From: Astropecten irregularis
Lineage: Eukaryota > Echinodermata > Asteroidea > Paxillosida > Astropectinidae
NCBI GenBank assembly: GCA_963971285.1
Contig: OZ020262.1
Span: 6,915,036-6,979,035, forward strand
Direction: 5' to 3'
DNA: 64,000 bases
Numbering within the stretch: the stretch's first letter is position 1; each line of letters begins with the position of its first letter. The position numbers and the translations under genes were made by a program. Below the pieces are notes generated by a model. It saw nothing but the letters and a program-made list of their open reading frames with translations. It made no database searches and was not told the DNA's origin. Shown here in pieces: positions 51,101-62,700 of the stretch.

Positions 51101-51423
51101 TCTGTGCCTGAGTTTAGTTAACCCCCTTGGAGCAAATTGTGTTTCGATGGATATAGGGGATGTCATTTGTTTTTTTGGGGGGCGGAAAAGCACGGCACCA
51201 AAATGCTTGTCTCGTTTGTCGTCTTTAGAAAAAGATGTTCGTAGATGGAACAGACCGTCTCAGGAATGCCATATCGCCCCCTGCTAGCCCGACATGTAGC
51301 TCCTCCCCTCCACGGTACTTCTACGATGACGAGGATGAAGAAGAGGAAGACGAAGAGGAAGAAGAAGAAGAGGAAGAGGAAGAGCATGAAGACCACCAAT
51401 CAGAAGCTGCTGGCTTTGAATAG
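48169..51423 (+). CDS. PCYT1: CTP:phosphocholine cytidylyltransferase (CCT)
   Basis: Seven coding exons: 48169-48246, 48532-48640, 48882-48998, 49420-49571, 49840-50067, 50501-50689 and 51229-51423; 355 residues (human CCT alpha 367). It makes CDP-choline, the rate-limiting step of phosphatidylcholine synthesis. A basic KRKRS near the start fits a nuclear signal. The catalytic domain contains HAGH (79-82), the RYVDEIV segment and RTEGISTS (188-195), all cytidylyltransferase signatures. Domain M, about 229-291, is an amphipathic, Lys/Glu-rich membrane-sensing helix ending [18 protein letters not shown]. The final exon holds a short Ser/Pro segment ([16 protein letters not shown]) followed by a long Asp/Glu run, unlike the longer phosphorylation domain of vertebrate CCT alpha. 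Head-to-head with POLA1. It probably predates the PCYT1A/PCYT1B split; its neighbours match human PCYT1B. Confidence 0.95.
48368..48485 (-). repeat. Family E fragment, inverted
   Basis: Reverse complement matches the left part of family E (acagatttacctataattta, accaaaacataaatgttc). It lies in the first PCYT1 intron. Confidence 0.6.
50118..50190 (+). repeat. SINE-like fragment with box B
   Basis: gagcctcaggttcgaatccc in the PCYT1 intron after exon 5, starting about 50 bp past the donor. No clear box A. Confidence 0.45.
50793..51128 (+). mobile_element. MITE family A, copy 5, interrupted by MITE G copy 2
   Basis: Family A left end (acggaggctccaggcttagg) is separated from its interior (gctctgccatccaaaatatagg) by a complete MITE G at 50831-50936. 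The right end is degraded. Last PCYT1 intron. Confidence 0.85.
50831..50936 (+). mobile_element. MITE G, copy 2 (nested)
   Basis: Ends gcctgtttgttta and gaaacaaacaggc; interior as in copy 1 (ccattttagcgtaccctgca). It is inserted inside family A copy 5, so G was active after this A copy landed. Confidence 0.85.
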
Positions 51424-51493
51424 ATTTCAGAACGAGTCACTCGATTGGTCCACGCTTTTAAGAAAACTGATCTGATTGGACCCTGACAATCGC

Positions 51494-51517
51494 ATATATA
51501 TATATATATATATATAT
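51494..51517. repeat. (AT)n microsatellite
   Basis: Twelve AT units in the PCYT1 3' UTR, 70 bp past the stop codon. Likely polymorphic in length. Confidence 0.9.
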
Positions 51518-52248
51518 GTAAATTAGTCACAAAATGGTACATTCTCATTGGTCCTTCAAACTTTTCCTCTTTTTTTTTTGGCGAAGCGAAGGACTTGTGT
51601 ATTAACATCGAATAATTGTGAATATGAAACAGGGTTTATGTTGGTTTGTGAATGTTTGAAGTCCGGTGATTACCCAATTCTCAAGTTGTAGGAGAATGTG
51701 CTGTGTAGAATTTGTTTTCTGGTGAACACATTCTGAAGTTTGGAAGTGGTTTTGAAAACCACTTTGACTGTTTTGTCTGCTTCAAACTAGAAACAGTTTC
51801 TCTCGCTTCAATGAAGTCCTAGATGTCTCATGTAGTGGTTCTGCAAAATTTAAATGTTTCTGCCGCAATGCATGAGTTTTTGAGAGGACAACTTGTGCGA
51901 TGCTGCATGCAGTGCACCACGCTTGCCATTATTTCAAATTCCCCGCAATCTGATTAGCTGTTTGCAGGTCACATGGCAATTTAGTCAGGATATTTCGGAG
52001 CTTTCGTTCAAACCTACAACTCCATAGCAGTCTACAATTCCTTTGTCACACCGACTTAAATATTGATTTAATTAACATTTTAACGTTAGGACACCATTTT
52101 GTTTCTGTTTCTGTTTCTTTTTTAAAAGGTTCATAGAATCTTATTTACACACATGATTAAACTTTTCTTCATGAAATTCCATTTGAAAAATGATTTGCTA
52201 TTAAAATGACATGTAATTTGACATCTGACAGAATCTAAGTATTATATT

Positions 52249-52254
52249 AATAAA
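52249..52254 (+). terminator. Candidate PCYT1 polyadenylation signal
   Basis: AATAAA about 830 bp after the PCYT1 stop. Another lies at 54407-54412. Which is used cannot be told from sequence alone. Confidence 0.4.
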
Positions 52255-52390
52255 GAGTTAAATTTGTTATCTGGAAAAAAAAAATTGGTGAAAAATTTGT
52301 GCTATTGGATTTTGAAAAGTATGAGTGGTACTTTTTTATTTAGATATCTTATAGAAATGTGTGCATTTAAATTCAGGGATTTATTTAATG

Positions 52391-52487
52391 AAAGGGGCTT
52401 CAGCTTCAATGAAAAACCACAACCTATATTTTCAGCATGTGGATGGCAGAGCTGGAGCCTGAGTCTCAGTTTCGAAAAGACCCTATG
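52391..52487 (-). mobile_element. MITE family A, copy 6 (truncated)
   Basis: Only one end and about 70 bp of interior remain (cttcaatgaaaaaccacaac, ggagcctgagtctcagtttc). Confidence 0.75.
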
Positions 52488-52708
52488 TACTGCGGACTTC
52501 TGGCTCTCTGAATACACAACGCTAGCAGTCAGTGTTGCTTGTCAGATTTAGTGCATGTGTTATAGTTATTGATTTGTAGTCTGGGAACTAGACCATTCAT
52601 GTGTATTCTTGCCAAAGTCCGGCAAGTCAAAAAGAACTTTGAAGATTTGTGATGATAGATGTAAATACAAAATGCACAATCAGAGAAATTGTAAGTGTCT
52701 GGAGTGAA

Positions 52709-52893
52709 TGACCAGGGGCACCCAGGCAATGACCAGGGACACTCAGGCAGTGACCAGGGGCACCAAGACAATGACCAGGGGCACTAAGGCAGTGACCAGG
52801 GGCACCAAGGCAATGATCAGGGGCACCAAGGCCATGACCAGGGGCACCAAGGCAATGACCAGGGCCACCAAAGGCAATGACTAGGGGCACCAA
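52709..52893 (-). repeat. Minisatellite F, locus 2
   Basis: About nine copies of a 21-bp unit (accaggggcaccaaggcaatg) with substitutions between units. The Gly/Ala/Pro/His translation on the minus strand is an artefact of the repeat. Confidence 0.88.
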
Positions 52894-54512
52894 GTCTTCA
52901 AAGTTCTGAAAGAAATAATTCCACAGTATAGTAGATTATTTAGGGAAATAGACAAAGAAAAACATTTTAAAATAAAGTATTATTCGAGAGAAAATCTATA
53001 TTCACAAACAAAATACGGAATTATTTTGTAATTATTTTTTTAATATGTTAGTATTTTGGCTGAAAGGGTCTTCCATGAGTGAATCAATGTGGTAAAACTG
53101 TGCATTCCATGGAATTTGCTTAACAAAAAAAGTAAGTTTTCAAAAAATTGCTTAGCAGATAAAGATATCTTTAGCACAATTCAGTAGGGAACCAGTCAAA
53201 GGCAGTATGCGTTGTATGACACTTTGGCTGGTAATCAGTGTTAATTGTGCTTTATAGATAGCAGTGTCCACAAAACAGAGCCCAATGTCATAGCTCAGTT
53301 TGATGCTAAGCGATACTTTTCTGCTTACTGTAGCAGAAAAATCTGCTTAGAAAGTGTAACAGTATTTCATAAGTTTACTACGCACATACATGGCTGTGTC
53401 AAGATTTTAAGCTAACAATATCATGAATAAGCATGCTTTCTGTGGTTACTGTTAAGCAGTGGTAATGAATGAAAATTGTAAGCAGAAAAATCATGTACTT
53501 AAGCAGCTCCATGAATAAGCATTTAGATTTAGATCAGTTTTTGTCATAAATTGTGATGTCAACTCTGTGACATTGCAAAGAATATGACATTTTGAAAGTT
53601 AATGGAGTTTTCCATGTTAGTTAGGTAATTAGGAAGTTAAATATGCGATTTGTAGTATTTATTTATTTATTTTCCGAATTATCCAAACAATTCAAGAAGA
53701 TAAACAGGTTATGAAGAGGAACACAGCACACCGATTCAAAATATGTTTGACAAAATCAACATTGATTCCGTTTTGGAATCTCATTTCAAATTATATTCAT
53801 TGGCATCAGGTTTTTCGCAAACTTGTGCAAAATGTTTTCTTCTCAAAATTAACTCCGTGATCACTTGAGTTTTTTGTTTGTTGAGAGCAAGTATTTTATT
53901 TCTAGGGGGAAAAATTGATTGGAAAATTTATGTCATAAAAAATTATGTGAATGTTGTTTTTGTTTTGTGATTGATTTCAAAAATGAAATATGCGTTGTTC
54001 AGCAATTAAAACTGAGGCTGTTTAGTGATGAGAATTGCCCCTCAAAAACATATTTTTATCATTTTTTGTTGAAGTTGAACTTGGAAGAAAAAAATATATA
54101 TTTGTGATTGACCTAGCTCCGTCTTGTACTATGTGTGCTGTCCTCGACGATAAGAAAGTGGTATAAATATGGGCGATGCCAAATAGTGCGCCTCAAAGAG
54201 TTTGCAATGTATTGGCCAATCACAATGTGCGGTGTTAGTCTACCCTTTCCAGATACGCATTGGGTCGACAATTTCATGCATTGTGATTGGTCAACTCTTG
54301 GAGCCAAACTTTTTGGAATCGCCCGTATTGATGACTTTATAAGAATTTTCAAAGTCTAATGGAATATATTATTGACAACTTAAATCTGAATTAATTGTTG
54401 CCTGTTAATAAAGATCGGAGCACAATGACAAATGTTTCAGTTGTTTTGTGGTTGGAATTGGGATTGTCAGTGGGCTTTTGTGATTTATCCCTGGAAAAAT
54501 CTGAAAATGGGT

Positions 54513-55012
54513 GTCTGAAACAGTGAACAGGCTGTCCGAAACAACAAACAGTGTCCAAAACAATAAACAGGCTGTCGAGAACAGCAATTGGTGTCCACAA
54601 TAGTAAACAGGCTGTACGAAACAGCAAACAGGCTGTCCAGAACAGCAAATGGTGTCCACAATTGTAAACAGGCTGTACGAAACAGCAAACAGTCTGTCCG
54701 AAACAGCAAACAAATTGTCAGAAACAATAACAGGCTGTCCGGGAACAGCAACCAGGCTGTACGAAACTGCAAACAGGCTGTCCAAAACAGCAAACAGACT
54801 GTCCAAAACAGTCAACAGTGTACAAGAAAATAAACAGGCTGTACGAAACAGCAAATAAATTGTCCGAAACAGCCAACAGGCTGTACAAAACAGTAAACAG
54901 GCTATCCAAAACAGCAAACAAATTGTCAGAAACAGCAAATAGGCTGTACAAAACAGGAAACTGTACAAAACAGTAAACAGGCTGTCTGAAACAGCAAACA
55001 AATTGTTCGGAA
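54513..55012. repeat. 21-bp minisatellite, ~24 copies
   Basis: Unit approximates gaaacagcaaacaggctgtcc with frequent substitutions and small length changes; spacing is 19-22 bp. The long minus-strand Leu/Phe/Cys-rich frame through it is a by-product of the period being a multiple of three. Confidence 0.9.
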
Positions 55013-55934
55013 AAAAACAAAAAAAACTGCCGAACCAACGCAAGTCCCCAAAACTGCTCATAAACTCAAGCCTCATCTGTCCTTTAGTTAAAACTCCTTA
55101 CCTGGAGTGGCTCGTGTATTTCTTGCTCGTGAGTGACGTGAGAACTTCCTAGTTTATATTAAAAAGAACAGTTGATATTTCAGTCATTTTCCCTGGTGCC
55201 AATTTGAATATGTTGTCATCATTCATTAATACATTAAACATTTTATGTCTAACAGGGTACCGAGCACTTGGATTGTTACAATAGGGTTATTCGACCAAGT
55301 TGGGGTGTCTGTAGCGTCCTTGTTACCATAGTTACGATAAATTATCATTTTTTTAAGAGCGACCAAATTCTTAGTCTTACACCACTGGTCATTGTTGATA
55401 AACTACACATTTTACACAATTCGTCAGCTATTTTCCATTTTTTAAGTTCTCTTTCATTCGTTGGCAATTAATTTACTGTTTTCTTTTTTTAGTATAGTTT
55501 CATCGTTGTAAAAATAACTCCGGGCAGCTACATGTAATTCTACATCAATTGGTAGAAATAGAAATCAAAATTGTTTTAAAAATGACCGATAAAATATTCA
55601 TCGTTAATGCACCAAATAAGATTGCATGCCTGAATATGTTGAACTTAAAATCGCTAAAATATCGATTACTGCACATAACACAAGTACTGTTATAAATAAA
55701 TAAATAAATAGTTTGTTTCTCTATTTGTGAATAAACTACTTCACAAAATCATCCCACAATCCAATAAATATACTTTACTCAAACAGCTATTCTTTTCTAG
55801 GCAGAATTCTACCTCGGAAATTTACGATAATGTGAGTATTCTGAAATGTGTGCAAGTCTAGGTGAAAATGTGTGTACTTCACATTAGTGCTATCATAGAT
55901 TAATCAAGAAAGAAGCCATATAACCCATTATTTA

Positions 55935-56250
55935 ACTGCCATACCGGCACTCTACCATCTGAGCTATCCAGCCCTATGATGGGGCCTCCCTAGACTTGGA
56001 GCCAAGTCGTTCGAAGTTGCTGTGATCGTCTCTTCTTTCATGCAACTCTCTCGAAACCGCTCTACTTTCTCGCGAGACTCAGGCTCTCGAAAAGAACGAG
56101 TGGTCCCGAGCTGAGAGCCGAACTCTCGCCATAGACATGAGTCTTGTGAGAAAGTAGAGCGGTTTCGTAAGAGTTGCATGAAAGAAAAGATGATCACCGC
56201 GACTTTGAACAACTTTGCTCCAAGTCTAGGGCCTCCCTAAAGTCAACTAC
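55935..56250 (-). repeat. tRNA-derived SINE split by a DNA transposon
   Basis: Minus strand GCTGGATAGCTCAGATGGTAG is a family S head, as at 35877. The upstream part (gcctccct then aaagtcaac) is interrupted by the element at 55991-56228. Confidence 0.7.
55991..56228. mobile_element. Long-TIR MITE with 9-bp target duplication (Mutator-like)
   Basis: 238 bp, nearly all made of two inverted arms of about 95 bp (tagacttggagccaagt at the left; right arm reads tagacttggagcaaagt in reverse complement). It is flanked by perfect GGGCCTCCC at 55982-55990 and 56229-56237. Long TIRs plus 9-bp duplications are typical of Mutator-like elements. No transposase. Confidence 0.8.
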
Positions 56251-57231
56251 TTTTTCAACTGATCCCAACTTTCCAACATATAAACCATTTTTATACACAA
56301 GAACAAAAGTAGCAAAATAACCCAATTGTACAATATTTGAAAAGAAAAACCAAGGTATCCTTCTACAATTTCTGTAATAAGATTAGACATCAAGATAACT
56401 CTTTATCTACAGATAAACCTGCAATAAAAGGTCTAATATCTTTGCTTGTGGCCAGATTCTCTAAATGGACACAAAAATTTCAACGCTGGTTTAATAATTG
56501 GCTAGGATTCCCAGACAAACAGTTTTCGGCTTCCAAAAATGATTCAAAGCACCTGGGAACAAAGTACACAAATGGGCAGTTTTAAGAGCATATCTTTTTA
56601 AATGCTGTATTTTTAGTGTTTTTATGTTCATTGTACAGCCAATGTTGCTATAGACCCATGGCAAACACTAAAAGCCAGAGTTATCATTTTAAGACGATGG
56701 CTAGTCCGTGAAACAAATCCAGAGTAATGTACACATACTGTTGTACTGCCTTAATACATCACCATGGTAATTATAACCATGGCAACCACATGGTACTTTT
56801 TATAAATGAATCAAAAGTAAGCCTGATTGGTCAACTTGTTGCGCAATCCCATTAGAACTGAAATTTGGAGAATTCAAGCCAATTATCTAATTTAGCGTCT
56901 TATAAAATTAATATATTTTGCACATTTTACATTTTTTAGTTTAATAAACAGAGAAAGTAAATCTTTCATTTACAATGAGTGATTCGTTCCAATAGACGGC
57001 TTTAATTTGTCATCCACCACGATGTCCTGACAACGAAGTGGATTTCGTCTCGTTTTCTCATACAGTACCTCCCAACTGGGTTAACTATCCAGTTCACCAA
57101 AAGCCAATAGTTAAACACTGATTAAAATCAACATATCTTGTTAATACACATACTGTTTGTTTTTTGTAAGGAGACCAGCTCCATATATTACATTATACAC
57201 ACACACACAAACATTAGTTAAAACAATCATA

Positions 57232-57447
57232 GGACGTTTACGAAACTCCGGCTCAGGCTCCAGCTCTGTCATCCATATGCTGAAAATATAAGTTGTGGTT
57301 TTCATTGAAGCCGAAGCTCTGTTTTCCTTTTCAACCCAGAGGATCTACTTCCGAACTGCAGCCAAAAGTATCGATTTTGATACCTGTTATTTCAGAATGG
57401 ATTCACGATATTGAGCCAGAGCCGGAGCCTCCGTTTCGTAAACGCCC
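57232..57447 (+). mobile_element. MITE family A, copy 7
   Basis: Complete 216-bp copy: ggacgtttacgaaactccgg on the left and cctccgtttcgtaaacgccc on the right. The right flank begins 'ata' and the left flank ends 'cata', so a short target duplication is possible but not proven. Confidence 0.88.
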
Positions 57448-57600
57448 ATACTTACTGATAATCACAAGACTAGGTTGTGTTTCTAAACCATTAGGTCAGC
57501 ACTGAACAAGTATAAACATAGCACAATAGTGTAAATGTACAATCTAACAGATACCATGAATAGTGTTTGTGGTGGCGAAGAGGAGATGGTATTGTTTTAG

Positions 57601-57990
57601 AGAACATTCTAGCAGCCAAACTTTGGCAGTCTGCATCGGCAGACTAACCAGGAGCCAAAATAGCACAGCCATGAATCTGCAGCAAAAATGCAGCAACATT
57701 TTAGCAGCTGAACTTTAATTTTGTGGCTAAATGTGTTTGCAACCAAATTTAGCAACCAAACGTTTGCAGCCAAATTTCAATAAGCAACTTTAGTGGCCAA
57801 AAGTTGGCTGGCTAAATTTGGCACCTGAAGATTTTAACAAAACCAAACATTTGCTACCAAACTTTAGCAGCTTTATAACTTTTGTGACCAAATAGGCCCT
57901 ATGTTTGTGGCAAAATATGGCAGCCAAATGTTTGCAGCCAAAATGATACAAGGAAAAATCAGTAGCAAAATGTTTCCATCCAAAACTAAA
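57601..57990. repeat. Degenerate short-period repeat
   Basis: Many imperfect occurrences of agcagccaaa, ttgcagccaaa and agcaaccaaa, spaced irregularly at about 15-40 bp. An eroded tandem array; no coding sense. Confidence 0.6.
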
Positions 57991-58603
57991 GCAGTCTAAA
58001 AACAGGAAAATTTGGTCACTCTTCTTCCAATCCTTTGCTATCAAAATATCAAAAATTTACATTTCAAATAAAATGCTAAAAACAAACAATATTTTATCTC
58101 CGTAACAACAAATCTACTGCATGCTTGGTGCTAAGATTTCTGCTTGCTAATATTGTTCTTGGGGAGGTAGAAAATTGAAGATTGCCTGAATTTTATTTTT
58201 TAAGAACCAGTACAAATATAAATGCGATGTTGTCCCAATATTAGGCAAATACTGATCAAGTTATACTTAATAATACTACTATGAGGAAGCCTTTATGTGT
58301 GTAAAGAGTATGCTTTCTGTAAGTTTGAAATGACTTCTGGTTCCAAATATTTAGGATTCTTAAGACTCATGTTTTTCTTTATCTGATTTTACTATAAGCA
58401 TTCAAATACTTGTAAGATTTTTAGGTTATTGGTTTTGGAAACCATTGTACACCCATTTAGAATCAAGATATTTATGTATTGAGGGAAAAACTTACTGGAT
58501 TGCTGTGGATTTCCACTGTACAACATTTTGTTCTGTAAAACTTAAAAGCAGCTCTATTTTCTGAATTGGTTTGGATAATTCACATGTTTAAATTATCCCA
58601 CCA

Positions 58604-58740
58604 GGGGTCGATTTCACGAAGCCCTACGATCGATCGTAACTCGAGTTACGAAGGATAACCCATCGTATCATACCTAGTGCTTCAATGCATCATAAGTCAT
58701 ACGATTGATAGTAAGTTACGATGAGTTTGGTGAAATCGCT
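58604..58740 (-). repeat. MITE-like family B, copy 5
   Basis: About 137 bp, opposite orientation to the other copies, with ends ggggtcgatttcacgaag and gtttggtgaaatcg and the internal gtaactcgagttacgaagga. Confidence 0.85.
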
Positions 58741-59795
58741 CACAGAACCCAATAAACATAGATATTCTTGTGTTGTTGTTTTGTGTTTTTGCTTTCTGCT
58801 GAAAATAACTTCTTCTTTTTTTGGGGGGGGACGGGTAGTTTTGTCCATTTCCATCTCGTTTCTCACTATTCTGCACTTTATATGTAATTTAAACAAGAAT
58901 TAAATGTTATAACATTAAAATGTTTTACTTTAAAATACTGCACGTCTAAATTTACTGTTTTCTGTCGAGGAAATTCTTCATCTAATAAATACATCTCTTT
59001 AAAAGCACATTAATTACAAATCTGCCCAAAGACAATAAATAAAACCATCCGCTTATTTACAACAACACGGACCATGCAATACTGATCATAATTATATAAT
59101 CTGATATTTTTTTGGTAACGGTCTTTAAATATCTATTGTTAGTTCAACAGAAGCACCATATAGAACATGAATATCTTTGGTGGGAAAAAACCTACCAGAC
59201 AGATGTTTTAAACAGTAAAATGAAAATCAAAACAAAGATAAATTACTTCTTCTATTAAGTTCTTTAAAAAAATCTTCCATCCCGGTCGTTTAATCATGGT
59301 AAACTGGATCGCTCAAGAACACAAGGTCCGAGATTACCCAAACGAGATTCAAACCGGAATTCTATTGGCCCAGCCTTTTAAAAAAAACAAATTAAAAATC
59401 ATCCAAAATTACTTTGTGAAGCTGACAACCTACGCAGCCTGCTACTGAATATACTATACCTATACAATCAACCTTTGAGAGTTTTGTACGAAGGAAATTT
59501 GAACAATATTTTAAAAAGCTGCTGAGTAGTATCGATGCAGTTTTCAGTCCTCAATGAACTATAACCCAAATTACGTTCATTTCTGACCACTAATACTCGG
59601 GATTTTTTTTTTTTCACTAGGAAATTGCTTAATTATGTGGTATTACCATGTATATTACCATAGTAACCATCATACCGTGGTTAAAAGATTATAAGACCAA
59701 GCTTTCCTTACCATGATTTCCATGGTAATTGTCATGAATCTTTGGTTGTTGAGGAGATGGTTGTTTTTCGTAGGTGGTTCGGTGACCTACTTGCT

Positions 59796-62700
59796 CTAGA
59801 CGCAGGTATCGTGGACCCCTGTGCTACCTCGCCGGTCTACGATGGTCGGGTCTACCGTCTTAGCCATGTCCAGGAGACGGACCGTCTCCTGTATACCCTC
59901 CAGATCATCCTCGGTGTCCGTGGGAGCCATGGGAGCCGAGAAGCTGTGATGACCCCTCGGAGAGCAGGCCGGCTGCTGCAGGAGGCGACTCTGTTCGTTG
60001 GTCACGTCATCGATGTCGTCGTCCGACTTCTCAATCAGGGGATCGACTGGAAAGAATAAGAGAATTGTTTGGCATACATCAGAGTCTCAGGGACAAGAAA
60101 GAGGTTTCCAACAAATTGAAGGCTCCTATTTGATTAAGATTATGTTCCAGAGAGATGTGAACCATGCTTGAGTACCAGATAATCTTCTGGCTCTTTCTTT
60201 TTCTTACTGTGTATGATGCTTTCCTCAGCAGGAGGTGCGTGGACCTCGGGGTGGGCCTCTGGGCGTGGCTCCGGGCGCACGTGCCTTCGGGAGCTGGTGC
60301 TCCGGCTGATCCTCTTGGTGTTGTGGCGACGCTGGAATGGCCTCAGCGGTGAGCCCATCTCCTCCTCTTCTTCGTCTCTTTCGTCGTCCGCCTCGGCGAT
60401 GCAGGAGGGGTCCGTGTGGCGGATGCTTCTACGTCTGTGCCTGTGGGAGAAACCAAACGGTCAGGTCAGGAGCTCAGGATGGAGGCAGAGCTCCGAGAGA
60501 GGACATCCCATCACCGATGCAGAGATACCAAGTATCTTTGTGAATGCATTCCATCCTGGATGACAAGAAGCTGAATATCTTGTGTCAGAACTTCTCAGCT
60601 ATATTAAAGAACAGTTACTGCCACAAGGTCAGGTCAAGAACTCTGGAAAACTGGAGGTAGAGGTTTGAGAGAGGACATTTTTTTAAAGACTTTTCAGCTG
60701 TTTTATGGCATCCAGAAACCATCAAATAACAGATTTTCTGTTTGCATTTTACCCGCTGTTTGATCTGGACAGGCTGTGCTGCTGGTCGGAGTTGTTGGCG
60801 TTGTGGTCTGCCGAGTCGGAACTGCGGACCGAACCGCGGCGGCGGGTGCTGTTGCGACGACTGGAACCCTGACGGCTGGAACTGCGGCGAGACGTGATGG
60901 TGGCTGCAGCAAGTGGAAGGGTTGAGTATTAGGAAGATGACTTAAACATGAGGCAATAATATGAAAATTAACCTAGATCCTCAAAATTGCTTGCTTGACA
61001 CTGTGAGGGCAGGCGAAGAGGTCATTCCTGCCCAGATACAAGTCCAAAACTGTCGGAGGAGCTTACCTTTCCTGGTGAGGCGGCTGATGATGGACCCTCG
61101 CTGCTGGAATGGAGACGTGATCTCCATCTCCTCAAAGACCTGGGCTCTCTGGCCGGTCATGACGGCCAGCTCATCTGTAAACTTGACGCGATCTATGTGG
61201 AAAAGAGGTAAGTTGATTATTGCTGCCTCTAATAATGCTTCAGAAGACATAAAGGCCTTTCAAGAGTCTAGAGTCTTAACCCTTAGGTCTGGTTTACTCA
61301 CCTCTTGGAACGAACATGTTGTCCTTTAGGTGCCTGAGTTCGTTGACCAGCTCCAGCATCGTCTCCGACTTGCACTTGGTCTGGGGCGAGTGGGTCACCC
61401 GTAGCTTCTGGCCAACGTACCTCTGCAGCATCATCTCGTGTTCCGTCTCACAAATCATCCTCATCATCTGCAAAATCAATAAATATCAACACCCGCATTC
61501 ATTTGATAGCATATAGTGTCATAGCCAGACTGAGACCTTCTCAACTCCCTGATGAGGAGTACACAAACCTGGCTGCTGTAAGCACACAACGGCTAACCAA
61601 GCACAAAGGTATCTCTACCCTCACAGATACCCAATTTACTCTTGGGTGAAGAGGTGCAATATGTGACAAAGAGTCTTGCTTAAGGACTTAAGCACTTCTA
61701 GCCCATGGCTGCATTCGAGCCAACAGTCAGTAGAATGAGTAGATTGACTGGGCTACTGGCCTCAATGAGGCAAAGGATCAGAGATGAGGCACCCATGACC
61801 TACCTTGAAGGCGATAAATGGTTTCAGCATCACGTAGAGTGGGGTTCGGACGGTGATGACGAAATCCATGAAACTCCAGAGAGCGATCCCTCCTACGTGG
61901 AGAGAAACATATCAAATTATCAATTAGGGATCAAACTAGCCAAACTAGATGTGGCTTATTGGGTATATAAGAGACTGAATCAGAAAGTGTATAAAGACCA
62001 GAGGGTTGGGTGGTGGAGAGTTGGGGGCTTGAATCTGGTTGACAAGCTTTTGAGCTGAAGTCTGAATGAAGAGGCTTCAAACTAGAGTCTGGAGGACAGG
62101 GTTCAGTTAGGATCTGAAGGAAGGGCTATAACCAGAAACTCTGTCTAGGACTTACCCATCATTCCAGCGCCCAGTTCCTTGACAGCTGATGCGATGCGGA
62201 ACCACTCACGGGACAGCTGGTTCTCAAAACAAACCATCATCATCTTCAACCCTGAAAAAGAAGTATCACAATCATTACCTCCTTCAAGCCAAGAGGTATA
62301 AACAAGACAGTATTTGGGGAGCCTACTGAGGTATGACGGTCAGAGAAATCATTAAGACAAGGCCAGCAGCTAATTGCTAGGTCTTGGAGAGAAGCCACAT
62401 CCCTGATTGAGGTCTTATACCTAAGAATCCGGCCTCGTAGAGTGAATCTGGGATGACGGAGTTGTTGTCCCGGTAGCTGATGCTGGTGTGACTGGGCAGG
62501 TCAGTCAGGGAGGAGTAGTGATGCTGCTGCTTGGGCGGCATGCCCCCGCTGCGCCCCGGCTCCGTCGTCGGCTGACGTTTGGGCGGAAGGAGGGCGTACA
62601 GGATCATAGTCAGGGCAAAGGAGATATCCGAACCCCGGATCTTTGGGGAATCTGGCAGGGGGCAGAAGGAGACAAGACAATCCTATCAGTGATTTCATTA

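Larger units (their letters stand above)
51424..59795. other. Intergenic region between convergent PCYT1 and UNC80-like genes
   Basis: About 8.4 kb with the 3' UTRs of both genes at its ends and mostly repeats between. Stretches 53000-54400, 55100-55900, 56240-57200 and 58750-59790 are AT-rich with no exon-like sequence. Confidence 0.55.

Noticed and set aside
52627..52893. Open frame repeating Gly-Ala-Pro-Gly-His-Cys-Leu.
   Set aside because: It translates minisatellite F, which also occurs in introns at two other loci.
54513..55076. Long minus-strand open frame of over 200 codons, rich in Leu, Phe and Cys.
   Set aside because: It is created by a 21-bp tandem repeat whose period is a multiple of three. 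No splice signals, no domain and no neighbouring exons.
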